From the NCBI GenBank assembly GCA_963802355.1, contig CAWDIV010000001.1, forward strand, positions 62,001 through 126,000: DNA of 64,000 nucleotides. The letters are read 5' to 3'. Positions within the stretch are counted from its first letter, which is position 1. Each line of letters begins with the position of its first letter. Below the pieces are notes generated by a model that saw nothing but the letters and a program-made list of their open reading frames with translations, was not told where the DNA came from and did no database searches. Origin of the DNA: SG8-41 sp963802355. GTDB taxonomy: Bacteria; Pseudomonadota; Gammaproteobacteria; Burkholderiales; SG8-41. Positions 35,687 to 44,598 of the stretch are shown here, piece by piece. The translations under genes were made by a program, and so were the position numbers.

Positions 35687-36103
35687 TTGAGCTCAGATCG
35701 AAACCAGACTGGCGGCGGCCGCACACTCGACCTGGCATCGACCTTTGCAGTGCTCGGCCCCGATCTCCGCGCGACGCTGGTCGATGTCACGCCGACGATT
35801 TATGAGGAGCTCGACGAGCGATTTGATCAATTCAAGGGCCGCCTCCTGATCTCGTGCTTTGGGTTCGAGTCGGACTGGCCAACGTGGGAACGGCATCCCG
35901 CGGGGGACGAGATTGTCTGCCTGCTCTCCGGCGAGGTGACTATGGTGCTCGACCGGGACGGCGTCGAAGACGTAACTCATTTGAGCGACCCGGGGTCGTA
36001 TGTCGTTGTGCCGAAGGGAACGTGGCATACCGCGCGCACGTCTGTCGCGACGAAGATGTTGTTCATCACACCGGGTGAAGGCACCGAGAACAAGGCGATC
36101 TGA
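35687..36103 (+). CDS. cupin domain protein
   Basis: A 138-residue cupin. The frame opens at a TTG at 35687. An internal start is possible, since the conserved part begins near DLASTFAVLG. Cupin motifs are WERHPAGDEIVCLLSGEV (with His and Glu metal ligands) and GSYVVVPKGTWHTAR. It probably binds a metal and either isomerises a product of the dioxygenase or senses it. It is followed after one base by the VOC gene, so they are co-transcribed. Confidence 0.8.
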   Translation: MSSDRNQTGGGRTLDLASTFAVLGPDLRATLVDVTPTIYEELDERFDQFKGRLLISCFGFESDWPTWERHPAGDEIVCLLSGEVTMVLDRDGVEDVTHLSDPGSYVVVPKGTWHTARTSVATKMLFITPGEGTENKAI

Positions 36104-36104
36104 T

Positions 36105-36496
36105 ATGAGCGCAGCTGCAAAACTCACGGCCAGCTCCGCAGTGCTTCTCGTCAAGGATGTGGTGAAAGCAGCGAATCACTACAGAGACGCGATGGGTTTT
36201 GGATATGAGCGCTTCTGGGGAGAGCCGCCCTCCTTTGTGATCCTGCACCGCGATGGAATGTACGTGATGCTCAAGCAGGCCGATGCGCCGAAGCACGTGG
36301 TTCCTCATTGGACCGTCTCCGACAAACTCTGGAACATTTATTTCTGGGTATCAGACGTAGATGCTCTATATGCCGAGTTCGTTCGCAGGGGGCCAAGATT
36401 GACTATGGACTTTGCGATCAGCCTTACGGATGCCGCGAATTCGGCACTCAAGACCTGGATGGCCACGACATTGGTTTTGGCCAGGTCATCAAATGA
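36105..36496 (+). pseudogene. VOC (glyoxalase/dioxygenase superfamily) protein, frameshifted
   Basis: From the ATG at 36105 the protein reads ASSAVLLVKDVVKAANHY, GFGYERFWGEPPSFVILH and WNIYFWVSDVDALYAEFVRRG. Then a five-G run near 36391 lacks one base, and the true continuation is in the neighbouring frame: AKIDYGLCDQPYGCREFG, DLDGHDIGFGQVIK, stop at 36496. Corrected length is about 131 residues, a single VOC domain with likely metal ligands His, Glu and the C-terminal DGHDIGF segment. Unlike the other lesions, this is a one-base loss. Unless corrected, the frame runs on into the TctC gene. Confidence 0.8.
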
Positions 36497-36503
36497 GGCA
36501 ATG

Positions 36504-37469
36504 ATGCGCATTCCGGCGATGGCCTGTGGTGTGCTGGTTCTCGCGCTGGCCGCGCCAGCCGCTCACGCCCAGGATTACCCGAGCCGGCCGATCCGCATCG
36601 TGGTGCCCGCCGCACCGGGCGGGTCGTCCGACATACTGGCCCGCCTGATGGGGGGCAAGCTGCACGAGCGCCTCGGGCAGCCGGTCGTCGTGGAAAACCG
36701 CGCCGGCGCCGGCCAGATGATAGGCGCGGACATCGTTGCCAAATCGGCCCCCGACGGCCATACGATCCTGCTGCCGACCGTCACCTACACCACGAGCGCC
36801 GCGACCCAGCCCAAGCTGCCGTTCGATCCGGTGAACGACCTGACGGGCATCACCATGATCGGTGAGGGCCCGTTTCTGCTCGCGGTGCATCCGTCGTTGC
36901 CGGTGAAGTCGGTCAAGGAATTGATCGCAGTCGGCAGGGCCAAGCCCGGGAAACTGAATTACGGTTCCGCGGGCACCGGCAGCATCATCCACCTCATAAC
37001 CGAGGTGTTCGCGGCGAGCGTGCAGATCAAGCTCGTCCACGTGCCCTACAAGGGCATAGCGCCCGCCGTCATCGACACGGTCGGCGGCCACGTGCCGATG
37101 CTGATGGCGAGCCTGCCGTCGGTGCTGCCGCAGGTCAAAGCGGGCCGGCTGCGGGCGCTCGGCGTCACCACCGCCCAGCGCTCAAGATTCGTGCCGGAGC
37201 TGCCGACTATTGCGGAGGCGGGTGTGCCTGGATACGAGGCACGGCAGTGGTGGGGCGTGTCCGCGCCGGGCAAGACTCCGCGACCCGTCATCGCCAGGCT
37301 CAATAGCGAAATCATCAAAATACTGGCCGCCGAGGATGTGAAATCCCGTCTGGCCGATGAGGGCGCCGAACCGGTAACGACCACGCCGGAGGCGTTCGGC
37401 GCCATCGTGAAAAGCGACATTGCGAAGTGGAGCAAGGTCGTCAAAGAGCTGAACATCAAGCCGGATTGA
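36504..37469 (+). CDS. TctC/Bug-type solute-binding protein
   Basis: A 321-residue periplasmic protein. The ATG at 36504 is chosen because GAGG lies five bases further upstream; 36501 is an equal alternative. The signal peptide MRIPAMACGVLVLALA ends near AHAQ. Signatures are YPSRPIRIVVPAAPGGSSD, NRAGAGQMIGADIVAK, PVKSVKELIAVGRAKPG and LVHVPYKGIAPAVIDTVGG. It is the last gene of the plus-strand dioxygenase run and probably delivers an aromatic or carboxylic substrate to it. Confidence 0.92.
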   Translation: MRIPAMACGVLVLALAAPAAHAQDYPSRPIRIVVPAAPGGSSDILARLMGGKLHERLGQPVVVENRAGAGQMIGADIVAKSAPDGHTILLPTVTYTTSAATQPKLPFDPVNDLTGITMIGEGPFLLAVHPSLPVKSVKELIAVGRAKPGKLNYGSAGTGSIIHLITEVFAASVQIKLVHVPYKGIAPAVIDTVGGHVPMLMASLPSVLPQVKAGRLRALGVTTAQRSRFVPELPTIAEAGVPGYEARQWWGVSAPGKTPRPVIARLNSEIIKILAAEDVKSRLADEGAEPVTTTPEAFGAIVKSDIAKWSKVVKELNIKPD

Positions 37470-37914
37470 CGCGGCAAGAAAAAACGGCCGGCTGTCCCCA
37501 GCCGACCGCAAATCCCCCCATAAGGCTCGTATTCTTCGTATGCTCGTTGATTATCACATAAGAATCAGCTCGTAACAACTTGTATCTAGAAATAAGTAAA
37601 AGAGCACGAGTTAAGGCGTTGCTTTTTTGCAACAAATAATAGCATCCCTCCTACGAAGCCGTTGTGTCCCGCCGAGTTCGGGATAAACCTCTCTGGGCGC
37701 GCACGAGCGTCTAGGGTATCTTCGGCCGGAAATTGGGGGATTTCCCGATGTTCGGATGCAACGCGACGGAACAGACTCACGCCTTGTCGTCATCGAGCGG
37801 AAGGCAACGAGCATGAGTGCCAAACGGAAAACGCAGCACCGGGACGCAATCAAATCTCACCACCGTCATGACATTCAATCGATCACCCTAGATTCGCGGT
37901 GGACGTCCCTATCC
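37470..37914. other. intergenic region before the transglycosylase gene
   Basis: About 445 bases. CGGCCGGCTGTCCCCAGCCG (37483-37502) forms a hairpin just after the TctC stop. It has a T run only on the minus strand, so it is an uncertain terminator. An AT-rich stretch (37540-37640) with GTTGCTTTTTTGCAAC follows and may hold the promoter of the downstream gene. The in-frame extension of that gene to 37756 has poor coding character. Confidence 0.4.
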
Positions 37915-38559
37915 ATGAGCGACAACGAGCGGTTGTGCTATCGCCTGCTGCTATTGATGTTGCTGACACTGGCGATGTGCACCGGAATCGCGCACGCCGA
38001 CATCTATCGTTACGTGAATGCGGACGGGGTGACGACGTTCACCAACACAAAGCCCAACGGCAAGTTCGAAGTTGTCATCCGGGAGCAGCCCAAGCTGGTG
38101 GAGAAACCCGTCCTGGCACTGGCAGCAGCGCCGACGCAAGTTAGCGCCTACGGCGGCGCGCTACGCTCGCGCTATGCCAGCCAGATTCAAGCTGCTGCGC
38201 AAGCCAGCAATCTCGATCCGGCGCTGATCCATGCCGTCATCTCGGCGGAATCGGGCTACAACCCGTCCGCACGCTCCCGGGCGGGAGCGGTCGGCTTGAT
38301 GCAATTGATGCCCGAGACGGCTGCTCGCTACAGCGTGACGAACCGGTTGGACCCTGAGCAGAATATCCACGGAGGCACTCGCTACCTGCGAGACCTCCTG
38401 CAAATGTTCAACAACGACCTTCGGCTTGCCCTCGCGGCGTATAACGCCGGCGAGAAGGCAGTCGTAAAATACGGCAACCGCATCCCACCCTACCGGGAGA
38501 CCGTGGTGTACGTGCCGAAGGTGATGACGTACTACAGGAAGTACCGCACCACGTTGTAA
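37915..38559 (+). CDS. lytic transglycosylase (SLT domain)
   Basis: A 214-residue protein from the ATG at 37915. The signal peptide spans about residues 8-29 (LLLMLLTLAMCTGIAHA). A short DUF4124-like segment ADIYRYVNADGVTTFTNTKP follows. The C-terminal SLT domain (about 90-205) has the catalytic Glu in AVISAESGYNPSARS, then GAVGLMQLMPETAARY and LALAAYNAGEKAV. It would cleave peptidoglycan glycan strands in the periplasm. It stands alone between repeats. Confidence 0.92.
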   Translation: MSDNERLCYRLLLLMLLTLAMCTGIAHADIYRYVNADGVTTFTNTKPNGKFEVVIREQPKLVEKPVLALAAAPTQVSAYGGALRSRYASQIQAAAQASNLDPALIHAVISAESGYNPSARSRAGAVGLMQLMPETAARYSVTNRLDPEQNIHGGTRYLRDLLQMFNNDLRLALAAYNAGEKAVVKYGNRIPPYRETVVYVPKVMTYYRKYRTTL

Positions 38560-38734
38560 TGCAAGGAGCAGTGTCGAGGTAGTAACGAAGCACCAGCCGT
38601 TTCCCGACACTTGTCACAAGAACTGATTTCATCAATGGCTAATGTTCATGCGATCCCGCGCAAGGCTGAGGAGAAACACATTCCTCGCAAGTTAGTCGGT
38701 GCCGGGCTCAATCTCTTGCGATCCTTTATCGTAA

Positions 38735-38773
38735 GGGTGTCAGGAACCCTAAACTCTAAGGTTCCTGACACCC
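38735..38773. repeat. hairpin GGGTGTCAGGAACC / GGTTCCTGACACCC
   Basis: A perfect 14-bp stem has an 11-base loop CTAAACTCTAA. A near copy is at 56006-56043. It has no T run on either side, so it is not a standard terminator. It resembles REP-type palindromes. Confidence 0.75.
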
Positions 38774-38835
38774 TCGTACGCTCGGTCAAGTCGCAATAGC
38801 TATTTATGAATTGACCTCTAGTCAACTGTCAGTAG

Positions 38836-39640
38836 TCACCTATTCCTAAGCGCCTTGCGCTTCCACGCTTCCCAAGCCCTGCCCAGACCGTAACCCTCCC
38901 GCGCTTCGATGAGGCGCGCTTCTTCGGCATCAAGGAAACGATCGGCCCCCGCCGCCCTGGGTCATGATCATGGCCTGCGCCTGCAGCGTAGCGTTCAACG
39001 CGAGAAAGATGCTGCGGCCGACCAGCCGCGGCAGTGTAGGGGCCACAATCGTCGCCCCGTGGCCGCGCATCAGTACCGCCGGCTTGTCCGCGATGCTCTT
39101 GGCGAGCGCTGCGCCAAGCGCGGGATTGCGGATCAGGAGGTCGGTCATGCCCGCGGCGTCGCGGATCTCGAAAATCGGCACACCCAGCGCGATGAACGCC
39201 GCCCGGTGATACATGGCCTTCAGTGGCACATCCGTCACGCCAAAGGGAATTACCGGCGGCGCATGGCAATGGCAGATCGCCACGACATCCGGGCGCACTT
39301 TGTAGATCTCGCCGTGGAGGAACCGCTCGGTATAGAGATTGCGGCCGCGATCGTTGACAGCATTATTATCGAGATCGAATTCCAGGATATCCTCGGCGCT
39401 CACGAATTCCGGAGCCAGCGACCGGGAAAGCAGGTAGCGATTGGGGTCGAGATTGTGCCGCACGCTGACGTGCCCCCAGCCATCGAGCACCTCCTCCCGC
39501 GCGAGGACGCGGTTCGCAGCCACCAGATCCTTTATCAACTGCGGGTTGGCCCGACCCGCCGAACGGGGGTGACTCGTGACTCGTGACTCGTGACTCGTAG
39601 ACACGCGACCGGTCCTAGTCCTGGTCTTATCGGCGTTCAT
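38836..39640 (-). CDS. class II aldolase family protein, frameshifted near the end
   Basis: Paralogue of the gene at 31635. I place the start near 39640 (MNADKTRT); the first 25 residues overlap the CGCCGATGAACG and GTGACTCG repeats, so the true start may be further in. Core: LIKDLVAANRVLAREEV, GWGHVSVRHN, zinc site CHCHAPPVIPFG and MRGHGATIVAPTLP. At about 38960 an extra G diverts the frame. The correct continuation is ADRFLDAEEARLIEAREGYG, then AWEAWKRKALRNR, stop at 38836. It lies 13 bases after the amidohydrolase gene on the same strand. Confidence 0.82.
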
Positions 39641-39645
39641 CGGCG
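39575..39645. repeat. GTGACTCGTGACTCGTGACTCG tandem and CGTTCATCGGCGG
   Basis: Four tandem copies of the heptamer GTGACTC(GT) at about 39569-39598 are followed by ATCGGCGTTCATCGGCGG. The former is the purest tandem form of the TGACTCG word in the window. Both lie inside or beside the 5' end of the aldolase gene at 38836-39640. Confidence 0.7.
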
Positions 39646-39653
39646 GTTTCATC

Positions 39654-40745
39654 CTACTTCTTTCGCGCTTTGGGCTTCGATTTGCGGGCCGGCGCCGCGG
39701 GCACGAGCGCGGGCAGCCGCAGCATACGGATCGCGTTGCCGTAGTACACCTTCCGCCGGACAGGATCTGCAAGCTTGAGCGAGTCGAGAGCGCGGATGGT
39801 CTCGCGTATGAAGGTGGGCCCGCCTGCCGGATCGAACGGGCAGTCGGTCCCGAACAGCACTCGATCGGCTCCGAAAAAATCGAGGCCGCAGCGGATCGCG
39901 GATGCGGAGCCGTTGACCGATGTATCCCCGTAAAACATCCTGAAATAGTCCACCGGCCGCTTCGCCATGCGCTCGAGCAGCCCCACGTAATCCTCGTCGG
40001 GCGTGCGGAGGCCCATCTGGTCCATCCCGAGCGCGATGCGCTCGACGAAAAACGGCGCCATCGCCCCGAGATGATGGGTGATGACCTTCATGTGCGGCAG
40101 CTTGTCGAACATGCCCGAGAACACCATGCGCGCCATGCAGGCGCTCGTCTCGTAGGGCCAGCCGAACAGCCACCAGATCTCGTACTTGGACTTGCTCTCG
40201 CCGGGGTAGTCAGGAAACCGGGAGGTTCGGACCGGATGCAGCCAGATCGGCAGGTCGTATTTCTTCACGCAACGCTCGATTACCGGGTAGAACTCGGGAT
40301 CGTCGAGCGGCCGGCCGTTCACGTTGGTGAAAATCTGTATTCCTTTCGCGCCCAGCTTGCCAATCGCGTAGTCCATCTCCGTCAACGCTGCGGGGACGTT
40401 GTTCATCGGCAGCGAGGCGACGAACGCCGGAAACTGCCCGGGGTGCTCCGCGACGATCTCGGCCATCCCATCGTTGGCAAGGCGCGCCAGCGCCGGAGAT
40501 TCCTCGGGTCCGGCGAGGTACTCGATCGCCGGCAGGGAGAGCGTGAGGATCTGTTGGTAGCCGGGGAACCGCTTCATCATGCGCAGACGCGCGTCGAGGT
40601 CCCACAGCACCGGAATATTCAGCCAGCGCATGATGGAGCCGGCAAGTGCCGTATTGTTTCCAGCCAACCCCTGCATGCGCTCGAAAAAGGTCTGCGGGAA
40701 AATGTGCGGGAAAACGTCGAGCTTGAGGTGGTTGCGGGGCGTAGC
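39654..40745 (-). CDS. amidohydrolase family 2 (ACMSD-like) decarboxylase/hydrolase
   Basis: I start it at the GTG at 40745 because AAGGA stands seven bases upstream, giving 363 residues; the frame is open to 40826. Landmarks are LDVFPHIFPQTFFERM (metal-binding region, variant HxH), PIWLHPVRTS (His), KVITHHLGAMAPFFVERI (His) and RVLFGTDCPFDPAGG (catalytic Asp). This is the metal-dependent ACMSD/resorcylate-decarboxylase group. The C-terminus is lysine-rich. It forms a two-gene operon with the aldolase family gene and probably acts on a ring-derived acid. Confidence 0.88.
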   Translation of the reverse strand, partial: ATPRNHLKLDVFPHIFPQTFFERMQGLAGNNTALAGSIMRWLNIPVLWDLDARLRMMKRFPGYQQILTLSLPAIEYLAGPEESPALARLANDGMAEIVAEHPGQFPAFVASLPMNNVPAALTEMDYAIGKLGAKGIQIFTNVNGRPLDDPEFYPVIERCVKKYDLPIWLHPVRTSRFPDYPGESKSKYEIWWLFGWPYETSACMARMVFSGMFDKLPHMKVITHHLGAMAPFFVERIALGMDQMGLRTPDEDYVGLLERMAKRPVDYFRMFYGDTSVNGSASAIRCGLDFFGADRVLFGTDCPFDPAGGPTFIRETIRALDSLKLADPVRRKVYYGNAIRMLRLPALVPAAPARKSKPKARKK

Positions 40746-40826
40746 CACGATTTTTCCTTTCTTTGGGTACACGAACGGCCGGCCGGTAACGCCATGATAC
40801 TTTGACAACAAAAAAAGGCACCGCAT

Positions 40827-41008
40827 TGATCATTTCGAAACCGGATGACAAATCCGGACTCGCTAGATGTTCCCCTCGCCCCTCGGGGAGAGCCGCGAAG
40901 CACGCGAGGGGCCAGGTGGGGGGGCGGGATCGAGCACAGTAACGAAGTTACGTAAAGCTCGATAAGTGCCTTCGATGGCTCACCGCTCAACGCTTGCTGC
41001 TTACCAGC
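40827..41008. repeat. spacer with CCGGATGACAAATCCGG and CTCGCCCCTCGGGG palindromes
   Basis: CCGGA TGACAAA TCCGG is a short hairpin. CCCCTCGCCCCTCGGGGAG and GCGAGGGGCCAGGTGGGGGG form a GC-rich palindrome, and CTCACCGCTCAACGCTTGCTG with CTTACCAGCTTACC belongs to the TGAGCGGTAAGCAG word family seen at 24150-24190 and 48650-48740. Confidence 0.5.
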
Positions 41009-42553
41009 TTACCCGACTCTTTGCCGTACTTTGAACTTGGCCCAGTCAAAATCCTCGCCGCCTTCGACCATCTGCGACGGCATGAGGAGATAGGATTTTT
41101 CGCGCACGACCATCTCCATGCTGTCGCGCCCGTTGAAGATGCCTTCGCGCATCACGACCCCGACTTCGCCTTGGTTGTCGGGAGCAGTGGACAGCAGGAT
41201 CGCCCCGCCCGGTTCCCGACCGGCAGCGAAGGCGGAAATAGCGCCTGAGCGCGTGAGCTTGATCGGTATTGCGGCTTTGGAAATGAGCTGAATGCCTACG
41301 CGCCGCTGCTGGTGCTCGTCGCGGCTGATGCGGCGGATCATGCCGATGCCCCAATAGTTGTTACCCTCGTTCTGAAGGCCGATCAGCGTGCCGATCTTGA
41401 TCCAATCCGCTTTCAAACCCGGGATGATGGCGCCGTAGCCGTCGTCGCTCACGTTCTCGACGATCCAGCTTTCTACGGATTGGTTGTCCTGACTGAAATC
41501 GAGCGCATCGCTGTTCGAGGGATCGAGCATGCCGAGGATTTCAACCAGTCCCGGCACGACGGTGATGCGCGAGGCGGTCTTGCGCCGCTCGGAACTGCGC
41601 GCCGGTGCCTGTTCGGACCAATACACGAGCAGGTGCTTCAACGTGCCGATGACGACGTCCTTCTCATAAGCCCCGCCGAGATTGACGTCCTGCGGGACCC
41701 CGCCGCTGCGGACGATCTGTGTGGCCAACTGACTAAGCTGCGTCAAACCCTCGCCAGGGCCGAAGAAGACCATGTTCGGGCCCGCCGCGGCCCCCGGGAA
41801 GAGCCGCACTGGCGGCTTCTGCGAGACTAAATCGAAACAATAGCTGCAGCCTTCGGGCTCGCGCGACAGCCGGAATCCATCCGCGAATTGAGCGACCACG
41901 CGCTCGGTGATCTGCTGTCTGACCGGCGGCAGCGCGTCGGTGGAAGAAGCAGCGAGCATGAGCGACTTCAAGAACTCGTGCTTTATCGTCCTCTCGCCGT
42001 GCACGCCCGGATAGACGGGGACTTTGATCTCTGTGAAACCCTTCTGCTCCGCGACCTGAAAAAGGCGTCCCAGCTGCCCCCACAAACGCGGCTCGACGGG
42101 ACCGTAACGCAGCAGCACCCATTTCAGCTGCAATGTCAGGACGCGCATGGCCCGCGCGAAAATGACCGGCAGGCTCTTCCTCACCGCGGTTGAACCGCCC
42201 GCGCCACTTTCCTGCTCGATGCACAGGATGTATCCGTCGCCCAGCGCCTTCCAGAAACCAGACACCGAGTTCCAGAGCTTGTTCTCGTGGAACTTCTGCT
42301 GGCGCGGCATCGAGAGATAATCCTGGCTCAGCTTGCGCTGATGGTTCTTCGCGGCGCTGTCGAGCAGATCGATGTTCTCGAACCGACGATCGACCTTGAA
42401 GCCTTCGGTCTGGTTGAGCGACTCCAGCCATTCCGTGATTTCCTGGAGCGCCTTGGCCGGATCGTTCGCGGGCAGTCCCGCGACAACCTCACGCGCCTGC
42501 TTCGGGTCGGCCATGGGATGGTCGACCTTGCCACCCCCTAACCAGTTGAGCAC
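41009..42553 (-). CDS. conserved protein of unknown function, possibly PilZ-related
   Basis: A 514-residue soluble protein from the GTG at 42553, chosen because a perfect AGGAGG lies seven bases upstream; the open frame to 42631 adds nothing recognisable. The N-terminus is VLNWLGGGKVDHPMADPK, and the first 330 residues are helical. The last 150 residues (ADWIKIGTLIGLQNEGNNYW, RRVGIQLISKAAIPIKL) read as a beta-barrel that loosely resembles PilZ domains, and the protein may sense cyclic di-GMP. That resemblance is weak. Single gene, no partners visible. Confidence 0.65.
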   Translation of the reverse strand: MLNWLGGGKVDHPMADPKQAREVVAGLPANDPAKALQEITEWLESLNQTEGFKVDRRFENIDLLDSAAKNHQRKLSQDYLSMPRQQKFHENKLWNSVSGFWKALGDGYILCIEQESGAGGSTAVRKSLPVIFARAMRVLTLQLKWVLLRYGPVEPRLWGQLGRLFQVAEQKGFTEIKVPVYPGVHGERTIKHEFLKSLMLAASSTDALPPVRQQITERVVAQFADGFRLSREPEGCSYCFDLVSQKPPVRLFPGAAAGPNMVFFGPGEGLTQLSQLATQIVRSGGVPQDVNLGGAYEKDVVIGTLKHLLVYWSEQAPARSSERRKTASRITVVPGLVEILGMLDPSNSDALDFSQDNQSVESWIVENVSDDGYGAIIPGLKADWIKIGTLIGLQNEGNNYWGIGMIRRISRDEHQQRRVGIQLISKAAIPIKLTRSGAISAFAAGREPGGAILLSTAPDNQGEVGVVMREGIFNGRDSMEMVVREKSYLLMPSQMVEGGEDFDWAKFKVRQRVG

Positions 42554-42753
42554 CCTTGCGCCTCCTGCGCCTGCGGCGTTATGGAACGCCGCTCCATGGT
42601 AGTAGGAATTGAAGATTGTAGATGAACCCATCTCCGTAGCAAAGGAGTCACCGTGGACGATATTCCGGCCCTCGACGACCGAACGTCAGCGCCGTTGACC
42701 GGATTTGAGCGAGCCCGAGGCCGGCGCACGAGCTGGGAGCGGCAATTCCCGGG

Positions 42754-44052
42754 TCATGGTTCCGAATCGAGGGCTGCGGCACGACCGCGAGCGACGTCCA
42801 GACCGGAAATAATGAGAAGGCCGATCACGAAGTACGTGCCGGTCACCAGAATTGCGAGGCGGTGATCGCCCGCCGTCAACCATGTGACCAGCCCGTACGT
42901 GAGTGGCCCCAGTATGGAAGAGAGCTTGACCGCCAGTCCCCACATTCCGAAAAACTCGGCGGTGCGTGCCGGCGGGCTCAAATATCCGACCAGCGCGCGC
43001 CCCGCGGACTGGCTCGCGCCCAGGCAGATGCCAACCAAATTGGCTGCAACCCAGAACAGTATCGGCTCTTCGGCAGCCCACGCCAGAACTACGGTCACCA
43101 GCCAGCCAACGAGCGTCAACACGATAGTCCGCACGTGACCGATGCGATCCTGCCACTGGCCGAAAGCGAAGGCGCCGGCCGCGGCAGTAATGTTCACCAC
43201 CAGTATGAGCACGAGCGTTTCGCGGGTGGTGAAACCCATGACTTGCTGCGCATAGACCGCCGCCAGTGCCACCACGGTTTGAATACCCGCCTGATAGAAA
43301 ACCACGCAGAGGAGAAAGCGCCACAAGTCGGCGTAGCGCCGTGCTTCGCGCAGCGTCTGAGCAACGCGCGCGAATGCTCCCGTGACCAATCCCTTCCCTG
43401 CTACGGGCCGAGCGCGTTCGCGTAACCAGATGAAAGTAGGCAGGCTGGCTGCGGCAAACATAACTGCCGTGATGACCATGGTAACCGGCACGAATTCCGT
43501 GGCCGGGGCGCCTCGCGACTGCGCGTAGCTCACGTAGGCGAAGCACACACCGAGCGCGACCAGGCCACCAAGATACCCGAGACTCCACCCCCATCCGGAA
43601 ACACGTCCGAGCGCCTCCTCTTGCGCAAGCTCGGGCAGAAACGCGGCAATCAGGTTCTCGCCCGTGCCGAAGAAAAAATTCGACAGAATGACGAGCGTCA
43701 CCCCAAGCCAGAGTTCGCCGCGCCCGACGAAAGCCAGCCCGGCGGTGAAGAGGACGCAGCCGATCGTCGTGAAGATCAGCAAGCGCTTCTTTGCCGCGTG
43801 GGCATCTGCATAGGCGCCAATAATGGGCGCGGTAAGAACGACGAGCACGTAGGACACCGCGAGCGCGCACGTCCAGGCAAACGTCGCCCACGGCGCACCG
43901 CCCGCGACCTCGGCGACGAAATAGGCACTGAAAACCGCAGTGATGACGACAGTGGTATAGCCGGAGTTGGCGAAATCGTACATCGCCCAGGAAAAAACCT
44001 CGCGACGGCTGACGCCTGGAGCGAGATTTTTTCCTGAGGAGGGATTACTCAT
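42754..44052 (-). CDS. MFS transporter, UMF1 (Atg22-like) family
   Basis: A 432-residue membrane protein from the ATG at 44052 (CAGGAAG upstream). About twelve membrane helices are visible. The UMF1 group signature is near the N-terminus: EVFSWAMYDFANSGYTTVV, followed by the MFS loop APIIGAYADAHAAKKRLL. Further signs are NFFFGTGENLIAAFLPELA and GASQSAGRALVGYLSPPART. The substrate is unknown; members are related to the vacuolar amino-acid exporter Atg22. Divergent from the VOC gene beyond a MITE-like element. Confidence 0.9.
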   Translation of the reverse strand: MSNPSSGKNLAPGVSRREVFSWAMYDFANSGYTTVVITAVFSAYFVAEVAGGAPWATFAWTCALAVSYVLVVLTAPIIGAYADAHAAKKRLLIFTTIGCVLFTAGLAFVGRGELWLGVTLVILSNFFFGTGENLIAAFLPELAQEEALGRVSGWGWSLGYLGGLVALGVCFAYVSYAQSRGAPATEFVPVTMVITAVMFAAASLPTFIWLRERARPVAGKGLVTGAFARVAQTLREARRYADLWRFLLCVVFYQAGIQTVVALAAVYAQQVMGFTTRETLVLILVVNITAAAGAFAFGQWQDRIGHVRTIVLTLVGWLVTVVLAWAAEEPILFWVAANLVGICLGASQSAGRALVGYLSPPARTAEFFGMWGLAVKLSSILGPLTYGLVTWLTAGDHRLAILVTGTYFVIGLLIISGLDVARGRAAALDSEP

Positions 44053-44150
44053 GACGACTTCCTGGCACGGCGGACGCCAATCGGCGGCCTCCCACACGCG
44101 TCCTACGCCGGATCCGGCTCAGGACGCGTGATCGCGACCTCAGTCCTTGG

Positions 44151-44488
44151 CTAGTGTCCCGAGTCGCTAGTTCGTTGATAGATTCGTCACCATGCCAATG
44201 TCGGTCCACCACAAAAGTGCCGAAATTGGCGCCAGACGCGAAGCAAACCACAGCCAGGTTGGACACCTGGCGAGGATTTGCGACAAAGTGTCCCGCGTAG
44301 GGCGGAGCAGGTTCCAAGCGTTGTGTGCTTGGATGCGACTCCGGAGCGGGACAAACGCGCCTCATGCGCGGGCCTATACGCGCCTGCACGGTCGCATCCC
44401 CGGAAGACCGGGGCCCCTGCTCCACGCTCCGGCGCGTCGTCAATTCTCGGCATCTTTTGTTCAGCGAATTAGCGACTCGGGACACTAG
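44151..44488. mobile_element. 338-bp MITE-like element
   Basis: Terminal inverted repeats CTAGTGTCCCGAGTCGCTA (44151-44169) and TAGCGACTCGGGACACTAG (44470-44488) are extended by GTTCG/CGAAT for 23 of 24 matches. The outer TA at each end fits the TA duplication made by IS630/Tc1-type transposases. The 290-base inside has no intact transposase and no convincing frame. It sits between divergent genes. Confidence 0.75.
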
Positions 44489-44598
44489 CGGTCAGCGTCG
44501 GTCTGAGCGTAACACAAGGGGCCGCCCGGGCTTCGCCAACGACATTGACCGCCGCCGTGCGACGGGAGAATAATGGCCCAATCCAGGAAAGGGGCGTC

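Noticed and set aside
37483..37502. Hairpin after the TctC stop as a terminator
   Set aside because: The T run is on the minus strand while the gene is on the plus strand; evidence too weak to call.
44187..44453. Transposase fragment inside the 338-bp element
   Set aside because: The frames inside show no DDE or helix-turn-helix motif; composition only.
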